A DNA stretch of 64,000 nucleotides from Odobenus rosmarus divergens (lineage: Eukaryota > Chordata > Mammalia > Carnivora > Odobenidae). Both the position numbers and the translations under genes were made by a program. The notes beneath the pieces were generated by a model. That model searched no databases. It was not told the DNA's origin and was given only the letters and a program-made list of their open reading frames with translations. The stretch spans positions 2,333,896 to 2,397,895 of the forward strand of contig NW_004450328.1 in the NCBI RefSeq assembly GCF_000321225.1, written 5' to 3'. The first letter of the stretch is position 1. Every line of letters starts with the position of its first letter. This document shows, one piece after another, positions 37,629-48,541 of this stretch.

Positions 37629-38369
37629 AGAAAACGACTTTGTCTCCCCGGGGGATTTAAGGCAAGTTCATGCTGCCTCTGCACGAAGGGGCACATCTAT
37701 GGCACACCCGGACTGTGGCGACCACCTGTCTCCTTCAGAGTCCTGGCACGTGGAGGATTCCTAGCTGTGTGACCTTGGGTGGGTCACTCAACCTCTCTGT
37801 GCCCAGTTTCCCCATCTGTAAAATAAAGTCGGTAACAGTACCCACCTCACAGGATTAAAGCAGTTAAACACAGAAGCTCCTCCCCGCCCCAACCCCGGGG
37901 CAGAGATGGAAGAGAATGAGGTGCAGGGAGGGGAATGGACGGGCTCAGGAGCACCTGGGAGCCCCCCTGCTCTCAGTCCCTCTCAGCCCCGGCCAGCCTC
38001 ACCCTCAGGCTCCCCTGCATGTGCCCTCCCTCCTGTCCGTCATCCCCAAGCCCCCTGAGCCCCTCCCCGCTCTGGCCGGGCTGCTTGATTGACTTCTCGC
38101 ACCAACCCTGTGAGGGAGCTCGCTCATCAGGCCCAGTCCACAGAAAGGGGCATTGAGGCCCAAAAAGGGGACATGATTCCTCTGTCTCTGTGTGCACCAC
38201 ACAGAGGGTAGGAGGAAGACGCAGGGGATTCTGGGCTCCCCCACCCCCATCCAGCCCCAGCCCCCCCCACACGCATTATCTCTAGGCCGCAGCAGCTGAG
38301 CCTCCCAGTATCTCTCTAATCCCCCAAATTTCCGGTTCCCCAAAGACAACTCAGGATGTGGGGAGGGAG

Positions 38370-38595
38370 GGGCAGGGAGAGGAGGAGGGAGACAGAGAAT
38401 GAGAGAGAGATCACAGAGAGAGACAGAGAGCCACAGAGAGATGAGAGAGACAGAGACACAGAGAGGAGAGAGATGATCAGAGACAGAGAGACAGATGAGA
38501 GACAGCGCTTCCAAGACAGATGAGCAACAGAGGGAGATAGGCAGAGATGGGGAGACACAGGTGGAGAGAGAGAGCCAGAAAGGGGAGGGGTGCCG
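38370..38595. repeat. Purine-rich GA/CAGAGA tract
   Basis: Long run of GAGA, ACAGAG and GATGAG units, over 85 % purine by eye. Confidence 0.85.
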
Positions 38596-39319
38596 CAGAG
38601 ACACAGACCCGCAGGGAGACACGAGCGGAGGCCAAGATTCTGAGGCTGAGGCAAAACTGAAAGTGGCAAGTGGGAGAGGGAGTCAGTCGGTGTCGGGTGG
38701 GAGGCACGAGGTGTTGGGGGCATCCGGAAACAGAAAGGAAACTGGTGAGTGTGGGAGCCAGGTGGGAGAGGGTGAGGAAAGCTCAGAGGCCCGCTCAGGT
38801 GCACAGGGAGGCAGCTGGGGACAGGGACCCAAACACGTAGGCCAGAGGGGCCCAGGGGAAGGAGACCAGAAGCCCCACTTCCCCCTCTTTCTTGGAGCCC
38901 CCACGGGGCCGCAGATGCTGCACGCGTGCACCCACTGGGCTCCTGAAGCCCTGTGTCCTCGAGAAAAGGGACTGTGTTCAGGCCCAGCCCCTACAGCCCC
39001 AGAGCCAGCAACCCCTGGAGATGTCCAGCTGGTGTGCTCTGAGTGGACTCAGCTGCCCACCCTGCTCAGGGACAGAGGAGGCACTTGGGAGCAGGGGTAG
39101 CCTGGCTGCTCAGGTAGGGAGCGCCAACACCCTGCTTGGTCTGGCCACCTGCCCTCTGTGAGCCTCAGCTTCCTCATTTGTCCAAGGCTGGCCATGAGAA
39201 GAACGTACGCAGGGTCACGGTGAGGGTCAAACATATGTGAAGTGTGTGGCACGGCGTGGCATATGTAGGTGCCTGAAGGTGGGCCTGTTGAAGGCGATGC
39301 TCCACAGCATCCTGTCTAG

Positions 39320-39670
39320 ATGAGTCAGGGCCCTTTCATTTGCAAATGACAGAAACCCAGCTGGATGGAGCTGAGCCAAGTGAAGGAAGCGTGTTAATAA
39401 ACTCAAATAACTGAACAGTTCTTGGGTGGATCCAGTTTCAGGCACAAATGGATCCAGGACCTCAACCCACATTCCCAAGAACCTGTCTCCCCAGCATGGC
39501 ACTGCTCACCTCTATGCTGCCTTCTCTCTCTTGGGTGCCCTTCCCATGGTGGTCTCTGGCAGCTCCAGCCTCATGTCCTCCCTGTTGACTGGTCCCAGAA
39601 GACAGACAGACAGAGAGAGAGAGAGAGAGCCTTATTTCCCAGAGTTCTCGCAAAAGTCCCTGTGCAGAGC
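39320..39670 (+). repeat. Unassigned old interspersed family, copy 3
   Basis: Reads TGACAGAAACCCAGCTGGAT, then GGTGGATCCAGTTTCAGGC. Confidence 0.6.
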
Positions 39671-40884
39671 ACAATTTACTCTCTGTGGAATTTCTCTTTT
39701 GGTTTGCTTCTTTGTTTTCTCCTTTTGGTAAAAGTCTAACTTTTAACCAGAACATAGGCTCCCTTCCCCCACCCCAAAGTAGGCTGTGCTTCCATAAATA
39801 ACTTTGGAATGTGCTGTGGGACCTTAAGCAAATCACTGAACCTCCCTGAACCCGTTTTCTTTTCTGCAAGGAGGGCTCCTCATACCTTACACAGACAGGA
39901 GTGTAGTGAGACTCACTGAAATGATGAGTGTGACACAAGTGCATCTGAACAGCCGTCCTCCTTTCTATCAGCAACAGCCCCGAAGTTTGGGAGCCTTCCC
40001 ACCTCCAGTCCCTCAGAATTGGGGGTGCAGCATATGACACAGGCCTAAGTCAGTCAGCACACGGCATTGTCCCGGCCAGCAACACGGCATTGTCCCGGTT
40101 CAGGGAGTCACATGCCCCAGGCTAGGGCAGTTAGAGCAGTGTAGGGCTTTTGCTGGAGATGCTCAGACAGCACGCTCCCCAGGCTGGGAACCCAGAAGCA
40201 CCTGGTCTCTGGAGCTGCTAGAACTGTCATGTGACCACACAACGGGAGCCTACAAATGGAGGCGTTAGAGAAAGGAGGGCTGAAGAGAAACTAGAAGGTG
40301 GTGATAATATTCAGGCCTCTGACTCCAGCCACCCCTGATCGTTTCCTACCTTCTCAGCAACCAGGGATCCCATCCTTCTACTTCCGGGGACACCTTTTGG
40401 GGCTATGGACCTCAGAATGAGAAGGTTTTACAACTGAGGTCCAACATCCTCAAAGGTCCCCAAAGTTCAGAAATCTAGTGGCGGAGTCGGGACTAAAACG
40501 AAGTCTCCTCACTTGTATTCCTGTGTGCTTATCACCAAACGTGGTCCTCTTTCTGGAATCATTGCTTATCAGCTCCGAGACTAAGAATACCAAGTAAAGG
40601 AAGCAGAAGTAAGGAAAACCTGGAGAGATTTTCCTGAAGGGATCAAAGGGGGGGGGGGAATGGGATGCGGGGCACGCACGAGGGAGGGGTGCCTGGGACA
40701 GATGGGCCACCTGCCTTAAAGTCTTCTCCGGGGTGTCTCCGAGAAGCAGTTAGAAGAGGTGGAGGGTGAGGGAACAGGGGAGTCTGCAGTTGTCTCACAT
40801 GGGTTACTAGGTGCTCATCATTAGACCAGGGTGGCCTGATGGTGGTCACGATTTGGTGGACATGATAGCAGCCATGGTGATGTT

Positions 40885-41430
40885 AGAACTCTTTCTTCTG
40901 CAAGTGACAGACAGCCTGGCTCAAATTAGCCTAAGCACACACATAAAAAAGTCGATTGGCTCTTCAAGAAGTAATGGCTTCAGGAACACTGATCTGGGTG
41001 CTTAGAGGGGCGATCAGAATTCCACTTTTCTATTTCCATTTCTGTCCTCTGCTTGCCTCTGTGGTGCCTTCACGCACAGGTTTGCACAATGGAAGCCTGC
41101 AAACCCTGCAAGCAGAGACCTCCCCCTCGGCCGCAGGCCCAGGGCCTGAAGAGCTTCTCTTTGCCAGGAGTTCCACCCAAAGTCTCAGGAACGTGTCTCA
41201 TTGGCCTGAATTGGGCCACGTGTTCCAATATCAACCAATTACTGGGCCAGGGGGTGGGAGATAACGGTTGGCCATCTCGGGTCCCGTGCGCATCCAGTCC
41301 CAAGCATCCAAGCGGAGCCGTGGGAACATTTCCCAAAGCAAATCCGATGGCGGCGCGGCATTGGAAGAAGGAATGGATGCTAGGAAGGCGAAAACAAAAA
41401 ATTCCCTCTTTGGAGGTTATAAGATGGTCT
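40885..41430 (+). repeat. Unassigned old interspersed family, copy 4
   Basis: Reads TGCAAGTGACAGACAGCCTG, CTCATTGGCCTGAATTGGGC and GAAGGAATGGATGCTAGGAA, a near complete copy. Confidence 0.6.
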
Positions 41431-41929
41431 GCAGATTGCTAATAATAACTACCCCCCCCCCCAAACTCAAAGAAGTTTGGGAAATACCAGATTAGGCAAA
41501 GAGAAACAGATTATTTTATCCCAGGATCTCTCCCCGGCCATGAACTTCCTACCGCGCGTTTCGTCTCTGCAAGGGGGAATGAGAGAACGCTGCTTTTCCC
41601 CGGCGCTCCCGACCACGGAATTCTTTCTTGAGAAGCTTCCCCCAGGACTCAGAGGCCACAAGATGCGTTTGGGGAAAAACAACACCAAACGGCACAAAGA
41701 GCCCAAGCCGTCACTGTCAGTGAGTCCTGGCCTGAGCGGCTGGCTGCTGCCGACACCTACCTTTGTTGGCTCAAGGATTGCTTTGGCCACCGGAAGGCAA
41801 AGGTTCTGGAGAATTGGGTGTGGGGACTACTGGGCAGAAATGTGGAAGTACCCCCGCTCCCTCCCCAGGACAGCCTGGCCTACAGCCACGTGCTCTGGTG
41901 TCACCCACATGCTCTGGCTGGCTCCCACC

Positions 41930-42118
41930 ATGCTGTCACAGGACCGTGCCCCAGGGCCCAATAGTAACTGGCTTTATAATGCACCCTTGTTGGACGCCTT
42001 CTTCTTCCTGTCTCACTCCCCTACTCCTCTGCTAGTGTTTTGGGACCACCTCCCAAATAAACCACTTGCACTAGGACTCTCACCTCAAGGACTGCCTCTG
42101 AGAACCCAAATCAAGAGA
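41930..42118 (+). mobile_element. MLT1-like LTR 3' part
   Basis: Contains TTTGGGACCACCTCCCAAAT followed by AAACCACTTGCAC and GAGAACCCAAATCAAGA, the layout of the 3' part of mammalian MLT1-type LTRs, with AATAAA at about 42056. Confidence 0.6.
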
Positions 42119-43844
42119 GCTGTTGCCTATCGATGGCTTCTAGAAGCACCCAGATGTCTCCCCCAGCGATTCCAGAGAACACTCTCTCTTATCACTACAT
42201 CGATCTTTCCTCCGACAACAGACTTCAAGAAAAAAAAAAAAATTATTTCTGTTCCCCAGCTTCTAGGAGATTCTTTCCACTGGCCACCCCGGTGGGCTCA
42301 GATACCCCAGCCCCGGCCCCATAGACATCATTGCGTTGACTGTCTGTCCTGCCTGGCTCATCGACTGGTGGAAGCAAAGCCACATGTTCTTGCTGGTCCA
42401 AGAAGCAAAAATGGGAAGCTGCTTCGTGCCTCAGGGAATGCCCTTATCCCCAGTCCACCAAGAAATGGACCAGAGTCACCTTGGACTTCCCCTTGCCTCA
42501 CAGTGCAGGGCTGTCACCACGCCTCTTGCTTCGGCCTCTCAAGCATCTCATCCTACCACCTCTCTCCGTTGTCCCTCCTTCTTTAGCCAGCCTACCACCA
42601 CCTTTCCTGTACATATTCCCAACAGCCTTCTCTCTGCTCCCACCTCAGGGCCTTTGCACATGCTGCTCCTGAGGCTGGAACATCATATGCAACTCACCCG
42701 CTTGGCCCAGACAGATCCGTGACTCTCAGCCTGCTTACAGTCTCTTAAAACGACCCTAACCCCTGCCCCCACCCATTCCCTCCTTGAGCCTTGGCCTCTA
42801 TTATGAAATCGCTCAGATAAGCAAATGCTTAAGAGAATAATATTTCAAACACTTGCAAACCCAACCCTGCTTAAGATTAAGACAGTACACGTATCGCCGA
42901 GGCCTTCCTGAATGCCTCCCCAGCCATTCCGCATACTCTGCCGCATGGTTGCCTCTCCCCTGGACTTGGTATTCCTCGTTGCTTTGCCTATCTCGCATAC
43001 GTGTGTATCCTTGAACCAGATAATATCAGGCTTTCAACTTCATATAAATAAAACAAGTTGTTTTCCTTTTCTCACTCCATATTCCCTTGGTGATGTTTAT
43101 CTGCGCTGACAGGTGCTCCCCCGGCACGCTCATTTTTACCTGCTGGGGCGCATCCACCCACAGTGTGACTGGGCTATAAGTGCTCCACCCAGTCTCCCAG
43201 TGATGGCCTCTGTCCGCCCTTGCCCATCGCCATCGCAAGGCCAAGGCCGCCCCAGCCTCTGGGACCCGCCCCCTCAGCCCGTGGGCTATTCACTCAGGGT
43301 TTATACCCAGGAATTTGCTAGGTAAAGGGACCCACCATCTCCAGCCTTACTGATGCTGCTAGATTGTTCTCCAAGGTGCTCGTACGAACATACCTTTTGA
43401 TAAACTTTCTGTTCCTTGGCCCAAGCACAAAGGTGCCTCTTCCCTTGTCTGTTTCTTCCAAATAATCTCTGCCTGCTGACGTCCAGCCTGTCCAGCCCTC
43501 TCCCCAGGCCTCCCTCCCCCACTTCTCCAATCGGGCCTCTGCAAGCCTCCCTTGGAGAGCAGCCGGGACTTTGGACAACCAGCCAGAGCAAGGACGGAGG
43601 CAGCAGGGACTCCAGAGGCCAACAGCTGCGGATGGAATCCCGGATTTACCACTTTGGCTGTGTGCCTTTGAGCAAATCGCTTCTCTCTGGGCCCGTTTCC
43701 CCACCTGTGAATGGGGATACCCCCAGTAAACTGCTCAGAGGGGAATGGCAGTGATTAAATGAGATAAGCATGGAAACATGGCGGATGCTTGAAGATAAGT
43801 TGTTACTATTGCCTTTGAAGCCCACAGAGGACGCCGACAACTCT

Positions 43845-44220
43845 GTGCATTACTCTGGGCTACTTTGTTGTATGCAACAGAAACCCCAAGTCAAGCCGGT
43901 TGAAGACAACTGGGAATTTATTGGCCCAAGTAACTGGGAAGCTGGAGGGGGTGTCTCGCTTCAGGTGTGCCTGGATCCAGGAATTCGGACTCCAACCGGA
44001 AGCTGGCCCTGTCCACCTCTGGACCATTCTGTCCTCCACATCGCCTTCATTCTCAGGCAGGCTCTCCAAGTAGGGGCTCTAGGAATATATTCTTCCAGCT
44101 TACCAACTGCCATGAACAAGAAGAGCTTCGCCTTCCAGACACTTCCTGCCCAAATCCCAGGGCCAGTCCTCAGGGGCCCGGGTTAGGTTACATGCCCAGA
44201 GCAGAGCCAGTCACAGTGAC
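43845..44220 (+). repeat. Unassigned old interspersed family, copy 5
   Basis: Reads ACAGAAACCCCAAGTCAAGC, GGGAATTTATTGGCCCAAG, GCCTGGATCCAGG and TTCTCAGGCAGGCTCTCC. Confidence 0.65.
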
Positions 44221-44740
44221 CGAGGCATCCACCAGAAGCTGCTCAAAGTGTGGTTCTCGTAACAGAGCTGTCAGAGGCCTCTGGTAGCTCCTTTGAAACG
44301 CAGGCTCTCAGGCCCCATCCCAGACCTACTCATTCGGAATCTGCATTTTAGCCAGACCTCCAAGGGAATCATCTGCACACCAGGGTCAGGAAAGGCTGCA
44401 CTGCACATTACCTTTCAGTTGCCCGGCGTCCAGTCCGTCCCCTTGTTTTAAAGATGGAGAAACTGAGGGCGGTGCGGGGGGGGGGGGGAGAAGCAGTCTT
44501 GTTCTAGGCAACCACCCGGCACCCGGGGCTCCCCCCGGCCCTGCCCTCCCATCATCCCAGCCGCGTCCATGGACTGTCTCATGGGGGGATGCACCGAAGC
44601 CCAGAAGTGGCAGCTTAGGTCGGACTTGCCTCACGCCAGAGTGCCAGAGCTGTGTCCCTGCCACCATTCGGCCACTCCCAGTACCTGGTCAGGACCTTCC
44701 AGAGAGCAGCGGCCCCGGGGTGGGGGATCGAGACCCCCAG

Positions 44741-44785
44741 ACACACACACAGGCTCGTGCACGCGCACACACACACACACACTCC
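44741..44785. repeat. (AC)n microsatellite near the LAT 3' end
   Basis: Two AC runs joined by a short interruption, about 90 bases past the LAT poly(A) signal in the gene direction. Confidence 0.95.
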
Positions 44786-44865
44786 CACACGGGCGCTCGG
44801 GCACAGCCCCCCCTCACACGGACTCCCACCCACCAGGCCCTCCAAAAGCAAGAGCGTTACAGACC

Positions 44866-45263
44866 ACGTCAGCCTTTATTCTACTGCAGAATAGGGCTGG
44901 GGCCGGGGTAGTTCATTCTCAGCTGCGTCAGAAGGTGCAGTGTTGGGGGCACACAGGCTGGACCCCAAAGTGACAATAAGTTAGGGGGGAGAGTCTCAGA
45001 CGGATCTCAGGCTGGAGTCAGGGCAGGTGCCACTGGGACCCCCCCCCAGAGTCCTGCCGGCTGCCCAACTCGGGGCTCCCAGGCGAGGTTGGTTCCAGGA
45101 CAGGCATGGCTTCGCGCTGAAACGAGAGGGCAGGGGAAGGGAGGGGTTGTGAAGTCAGGAGGTGAGCAGGGCTCAGAGGGCTCCCCGAAGGAGTCGGAGG
45201 ATAGGGCTGAGGTGGGGCAGGGTGGGGCGGGCGGGGCCTCTCACCGGACCCTCAGTTAAGCCT
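44866..45263 (-). other. LAT: LAT 3' UTR with a probable last non-coding exon
   Basis: After the TAG at 45264-45266 the exon seems to end at 45245 (donor GTGAGAGG at 45244 downward), and a good acceptor (CTCGTTTCAG) opens a final exon at 45116, running to the poly(A) site below 44875. The stop would lie about 19 nt before the last junction, too close to trigger nonsense-mediated decay. The splice pair is read from sequence only. Confidence 0.6.
44875..44880 (-). terminator. LAT: Poly(A) signal AATAAA of LAT
   Basis: The + strand reads TTTATT, which is AATAAA on the LAT strand, about 385 bases after the stop codon. It is the nearest canonical signal. Confidence 0.75.
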
Positions 45264-48200
45264 CTACAGATTCTCATAATCTGGAGCTCCCTCTTCCTCT
45301 TCGTCATCTTCATCCTCCACCTTCTGGGAGCTCAGGATGGCTGGGAGGGGAGGGAGGGAGGTCTTCAGCTCACAGACCGTCCCTGTCCCCCCTTCCCCGA
45401 TGCCCCTCCCCCCACAGGCTCCCAGAGATTCCGCCGCCCCCGCCCCCCCCATCCCCTCTCCCAGCCCAGCACACACCAGGCTCAGTCTTAGCCATGGGCG
45501 GCAGCTCCTGGGACACGTTCACATACTCCCGGCTCCCATCTGCAGGGGGCAGAGCAGAAGGGGGGGGCAGCCACGTGGAGGGTGAAAGAGCAGGACACTC
45601 AGAAAGAGGGCCACGGCAGGGTGAGGGAGGGAGGGGGGGGGACCCCAGCGGGCACTGGCCACTCACCCAGAGACACGTCTGCACTCTCCTCGCTCTCTAG
45701 GACGTTCACATAATCCTCCCCCGACTCCACTGCAGGAGAAGCAGGGCCCCCAGCACCGTCACCCAGGGCCCGCCTAAGCACAGACCCCCACGGCGTCCCA
45801 GCCCCAGACGCCCCCCCCCCCAGATCCTAGAGGCCGCCCCACAGCCAGCCCCGGGGGGGCCCACAGAGGCCTTGGCGACAGCGCGAAGTAGGGCAACCTG
45901 GCCAGAGCTGATGAGAGGGAGTGAGACCGTGGGAGGGGATGGATGGCAGGGTCCGTCCTCTGCCCATGTCCCCCAGGAGAGCGGCTCGGCGCCGAGGCTC
46001 GGGGTGGCACCGCGAGTCCCAGGTGCTGTTGCCCCCCGGCCCTGTCAGCACCCGTCGCCATGGGCGCCATCTTGGCCTTTAATGCGCACTTGTTTCTCCA
46101 CGAGGGAGGCCGTGGACGAGGCAGGCTTTGGAGCCAGAGGGCCCAGGTTCAAGTCCAGCTCCGGGGCTCACAGTCGTGTAACCTCACACGAGATACCTAA
46201 CGCCTCTGGGCCTCGGTGTTCTCATCAGGAAGAGAGGGTGGGCGACGGCCCCCGCCTCCCAGGGCTGTTGTGAGAACTAACGCAGAGAGTATCGAAACGG
46301 GGCCTGTCCTACGGTAAGTGCCGCTGAGTGTCTGTTAAATAAATAATCCCTCCTGTCGTACAGTCGGGACAACCAAGGCGCCGGAGGGGGAGGGATGGGC
46401 TCAACAGCACCCGGGCGTCGTGGGGTTTAATAAGTTAACACACGAAGCGCTCTCAGGAGGGCAGGTGGTCGGCCCCCGACTACGTTAGCTCTTACCCTGA
46501 TGCCGCCTCCTGAGCTGGAGGGAGGGCCGATGAATCCATGAATGGAAAGAAGCACTAGCACAGAGGGCAGTGGGTGCCCGAGCGGGCAGAGGGTACGGGG
46601 AACGAGGAGAGGGACGGAAAACCAGACATGGAAGGCAGCCTCTAACGGGCAGCGTGAGGCCCACACGAAGGGAGAAAAGCCGCTCAAAGGAAACCGAAAT
46701 GATGCCGGAAGCAGAAGAAAACTTCCCAACACCCCGACCCCGACCCCGCCGCCCGCAGAAGCCCGGCTATAATCAATATCCTTGGAGAGCGACAAGCTGA
46801 CGCGGCGTCCGTGAAACCAGACAGGAGGCTCTGAGAAAGGAACACCAGAGACCGAGAAAGAGCTTCTGGTGGGAGAGACCAGACAAGAGAGTCCAAGAGA
46901 AGAGTGAAGTCCAAGAAAGCGCGCAGGCAGTCAAAGGGAAAGACCACGGAACAGGAAAGGGGGCGGAAAAAGGGAGGAACTCGGAGGAGTCGAGCAGAAG
47001 TCAACCCTGAGGGACAGGTGTTGGGGAGACAGAGAGAGGAGAGACGGTGGGGGGCGGCAGGCGGCAGGGGACCCACGGGGCAGGGAAGCCCAGACTGGGG
47101 AACGGCCAGCTCACTGGAGAAGGCGCTGTCTCGGAGGCCGGGGTTGCTGAGCACAGGAGCCGGTGGGACAGCGCTGCTGGGGGCTGGCGTGCTATCGGGA
47201 AGCACCTCCCTGAGGGGTAGCCGGGGGGGGGGGCGGGTCAGCGAGGGCCCCGGGCCATGGCCTCCAGCCGCCCCCCACGACCCTCCCCCCTGCCTCCCGG
47301 GGCCTGGCCACTCACAGGTAGCCCTCGTTGTGATAGTCCTCGTCTTCCTCCTCCTCGTCCTCACAGACGGGCTCTGGGGTAGCGACACGGTGATCAACAG
47401 GGCCCGGGCCAGGCCCCAGCCTCCCCGCAAGCAGGGCCCCCGGGGCCCCCGACGTACCCTCGTTCTCATAGCTTGCCACACTGTTGGCTTCGGAGAGCGA
47501 GCAAGAGGGAAGCTGAGTCAGCTCGGGTGGGGTCCGTCCTCTGCCCAGCCCCAGCCCCCTGAGCCCTGGCTCCGCACTTACCACCCTCTGAGTCCTGCCG
47601 GGAAGACGGCACGTGGTGGGGCTGGGGGGACCTCCTGGCAGTCAAAGGTCAGAGGTCATGCCCGGGTGGGGCTCTGGGGCAAGAGGGGTGGCAACCGGGA
47701 AAGAGACGACCGCCCCCCCCCGCCAATCTACAGAGGTGAGGGGGGAAGGAGGGGGGATTTGGAAGGGGGGATGCTACTTACGGGATAGGGAGCAGGTCCG
47801 GCTGGCTCAGGGATGGGTAGGAGGTGACAGGAGCGTAGGAGGTGGCTGATGGCCAGGGTACAACTGTGGCTGAGGACACAGCACCAGGCTCAAGGAGTGA
47901 GTCCAGACATGTCGCGCCTGTCCTCGCGGAGGCCTCGATGAACAGACTAACCCCATGAACCGTCCCATGCCCTGCACAGGCCCGAGGACACCCATCTCCC
48001 TCCCCGTCCCCAGCGCAGGTCGAGGCCATGTGGGCAGCCACTGGGGCGGTGGGGGGGGGAACCCTGAACAAAGGCACACGTTCTCTCACACACCAGGGAA
48101 CCCTCCAGGTACTCACGAGGCCGTTTGAGCACGATGCTGCTTGGGGTCAGGCTGGAAGGAGAGACACAGCTTGGTCAGAGCCCGGAGACGCCCCCCGCTC

Positions 48201-48541
48201 CCGTCCCAGTCCCCGGGGCCACACAGGGCCCACGGGCCACTCACCTATCAGAGGCCGTAGTGTCATAAGAGCCTGGGGAAGAGAAGCCGGTGAGGCAGGA
48301 CGAGGGGTGACAGGGGAGAGGGCGGGAGTGCAGGGCCCTCGGGTCCCAGACGCGCAGGGCAGAGTTAGGGACGGCTAAGAGGGAGCGAGGGGTCGAGGAG
48401 GGCCGGAGACTCCTGCAGGTGCACCACGGGCAGGCCCCCCCACTCACCGGGCAGCTCCCGGCAGCGGACACACAGCGCTCCGGCCAGCAGAGGCAGCAGC
48501 AGGAGGCCCAGCACGCAGGGGATGAGGACGACGGCCTCCAT
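45264..48541 (-). CDS. LAT: LAT, linker for activation of T cells (11 coding exons)
   Basis: Coding exons, in transcript order, are 48541-48448, 48272-48245, 48151-48117, 47869-47782, 47634-47582, 47487-47458, 47373-47316, 47209-47115, 45729-45667, 45539-45477 and 45340-45264; all introns are GT-AG and the joined frame is 684 nt, 227 aa plus TAG. The protein has a short extracellular N-terminus, one membrane helix (about 4-23), the palmitoylation pair CVRC (C24, C27), the proline-rich PIPRSPQP segment (80-87, the Lck SH3 site in the family), acidic tracts (114-122 and 211-219), and the tyrosine sites. Y128 (GYLEV) corresponds to the human PLC-gamma1 site Y132; Y167 and Y187 (both YVNV) and Y224 (YENL) correspond to the GRB2/GADS sites Y171, Y191 and Y226. 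LAT is phosphorylated by ZAP-70 and nucleates the PLC-gamma1, GADS-SLP-76 and GRB2-SOS complexes at the T-cell plasma membrane. Oddities: the membrane segment is two residues shorter than human and the C-terminus lacks the last three human residues (see findings). Confidence 0.96.
45730..47114 (-). other. LAT: LAT intron 8, the longest LAT intron
   Basis: The 1385-nt intron holds a MIR-like SINE on the + strand at about 46105-46330 and GA-rich sequence (46560-47050). A 294-codon + strand frame crosses it from 46904 and runs on across exons 8, 7 and 6 as far as the donor end of intron 4; it has no recognisable domain and is read as a shadow. Confidence 0.8.
46105..46330 (+). repeat. MIR SINE in LAT intron 8
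   Basis: GGCTTTGGAGCCAGAGGGCC, GGTTCAAGTCCAGCTCC and a GGGCCTCGGTGTTCTCATC block. Confidence 0.8.
47374..47457 (-). other. LAT: LAT intron 6: 84 nt, in frame and free of stops
   Basis: The intron lies between the exons coding SYENE and EPVCED. It begins GTACGT and ends CCCCAG. If kept in the mRNA it adds exactly 28 codons (starting GTSGAPGALL, ending HRVATP) without a stop or frame change. Human LAT has a 262-aa isoform that differs from the 233-aa form by a 29-residue insert at this same place. Confidence 0.8.

Larger units (their letters stand above)
35401..44865. other. SBK1-LAT intergenic region, part 4
   Basis: Contains CAN-SINEs (36935-37163, 37427-37628), MIR-like pieces (about 37730-37870, 39790-39950, 43625-43790), a purine-rich tract (38370-38595), three copies of the unassigned old family (39320-39670, 40885-41430, 43845-44220), an MLT1-like LTR end (about 41930-42118), an L2-like piece (about 42590-42720) and an AC microsatellite (44741-44785). 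The longest frame, 41477-42586, crosses repeat DNA and is not taken as a gene. Confidence 0.65.

Noticed and set aside
41477..42586. 369-codon open frame on the + strand between SBK1 and LAT
   Set aside because: It has no recognisable domain, crosses an MLT1-like LTR end and other repeat DNA, includes a homopolymer lysine run from an A tract, and has no promoter or splice context. A protein search with any conserved hit in another mammal would reopen it.
46904..47788. 294-codon + strand frame across LAT introns and exons
   Set aside because: It runs antisense over LAT exons 8, 7, 6 and 5 and their introns, with low-complexity Arg/Gly content and no domain.
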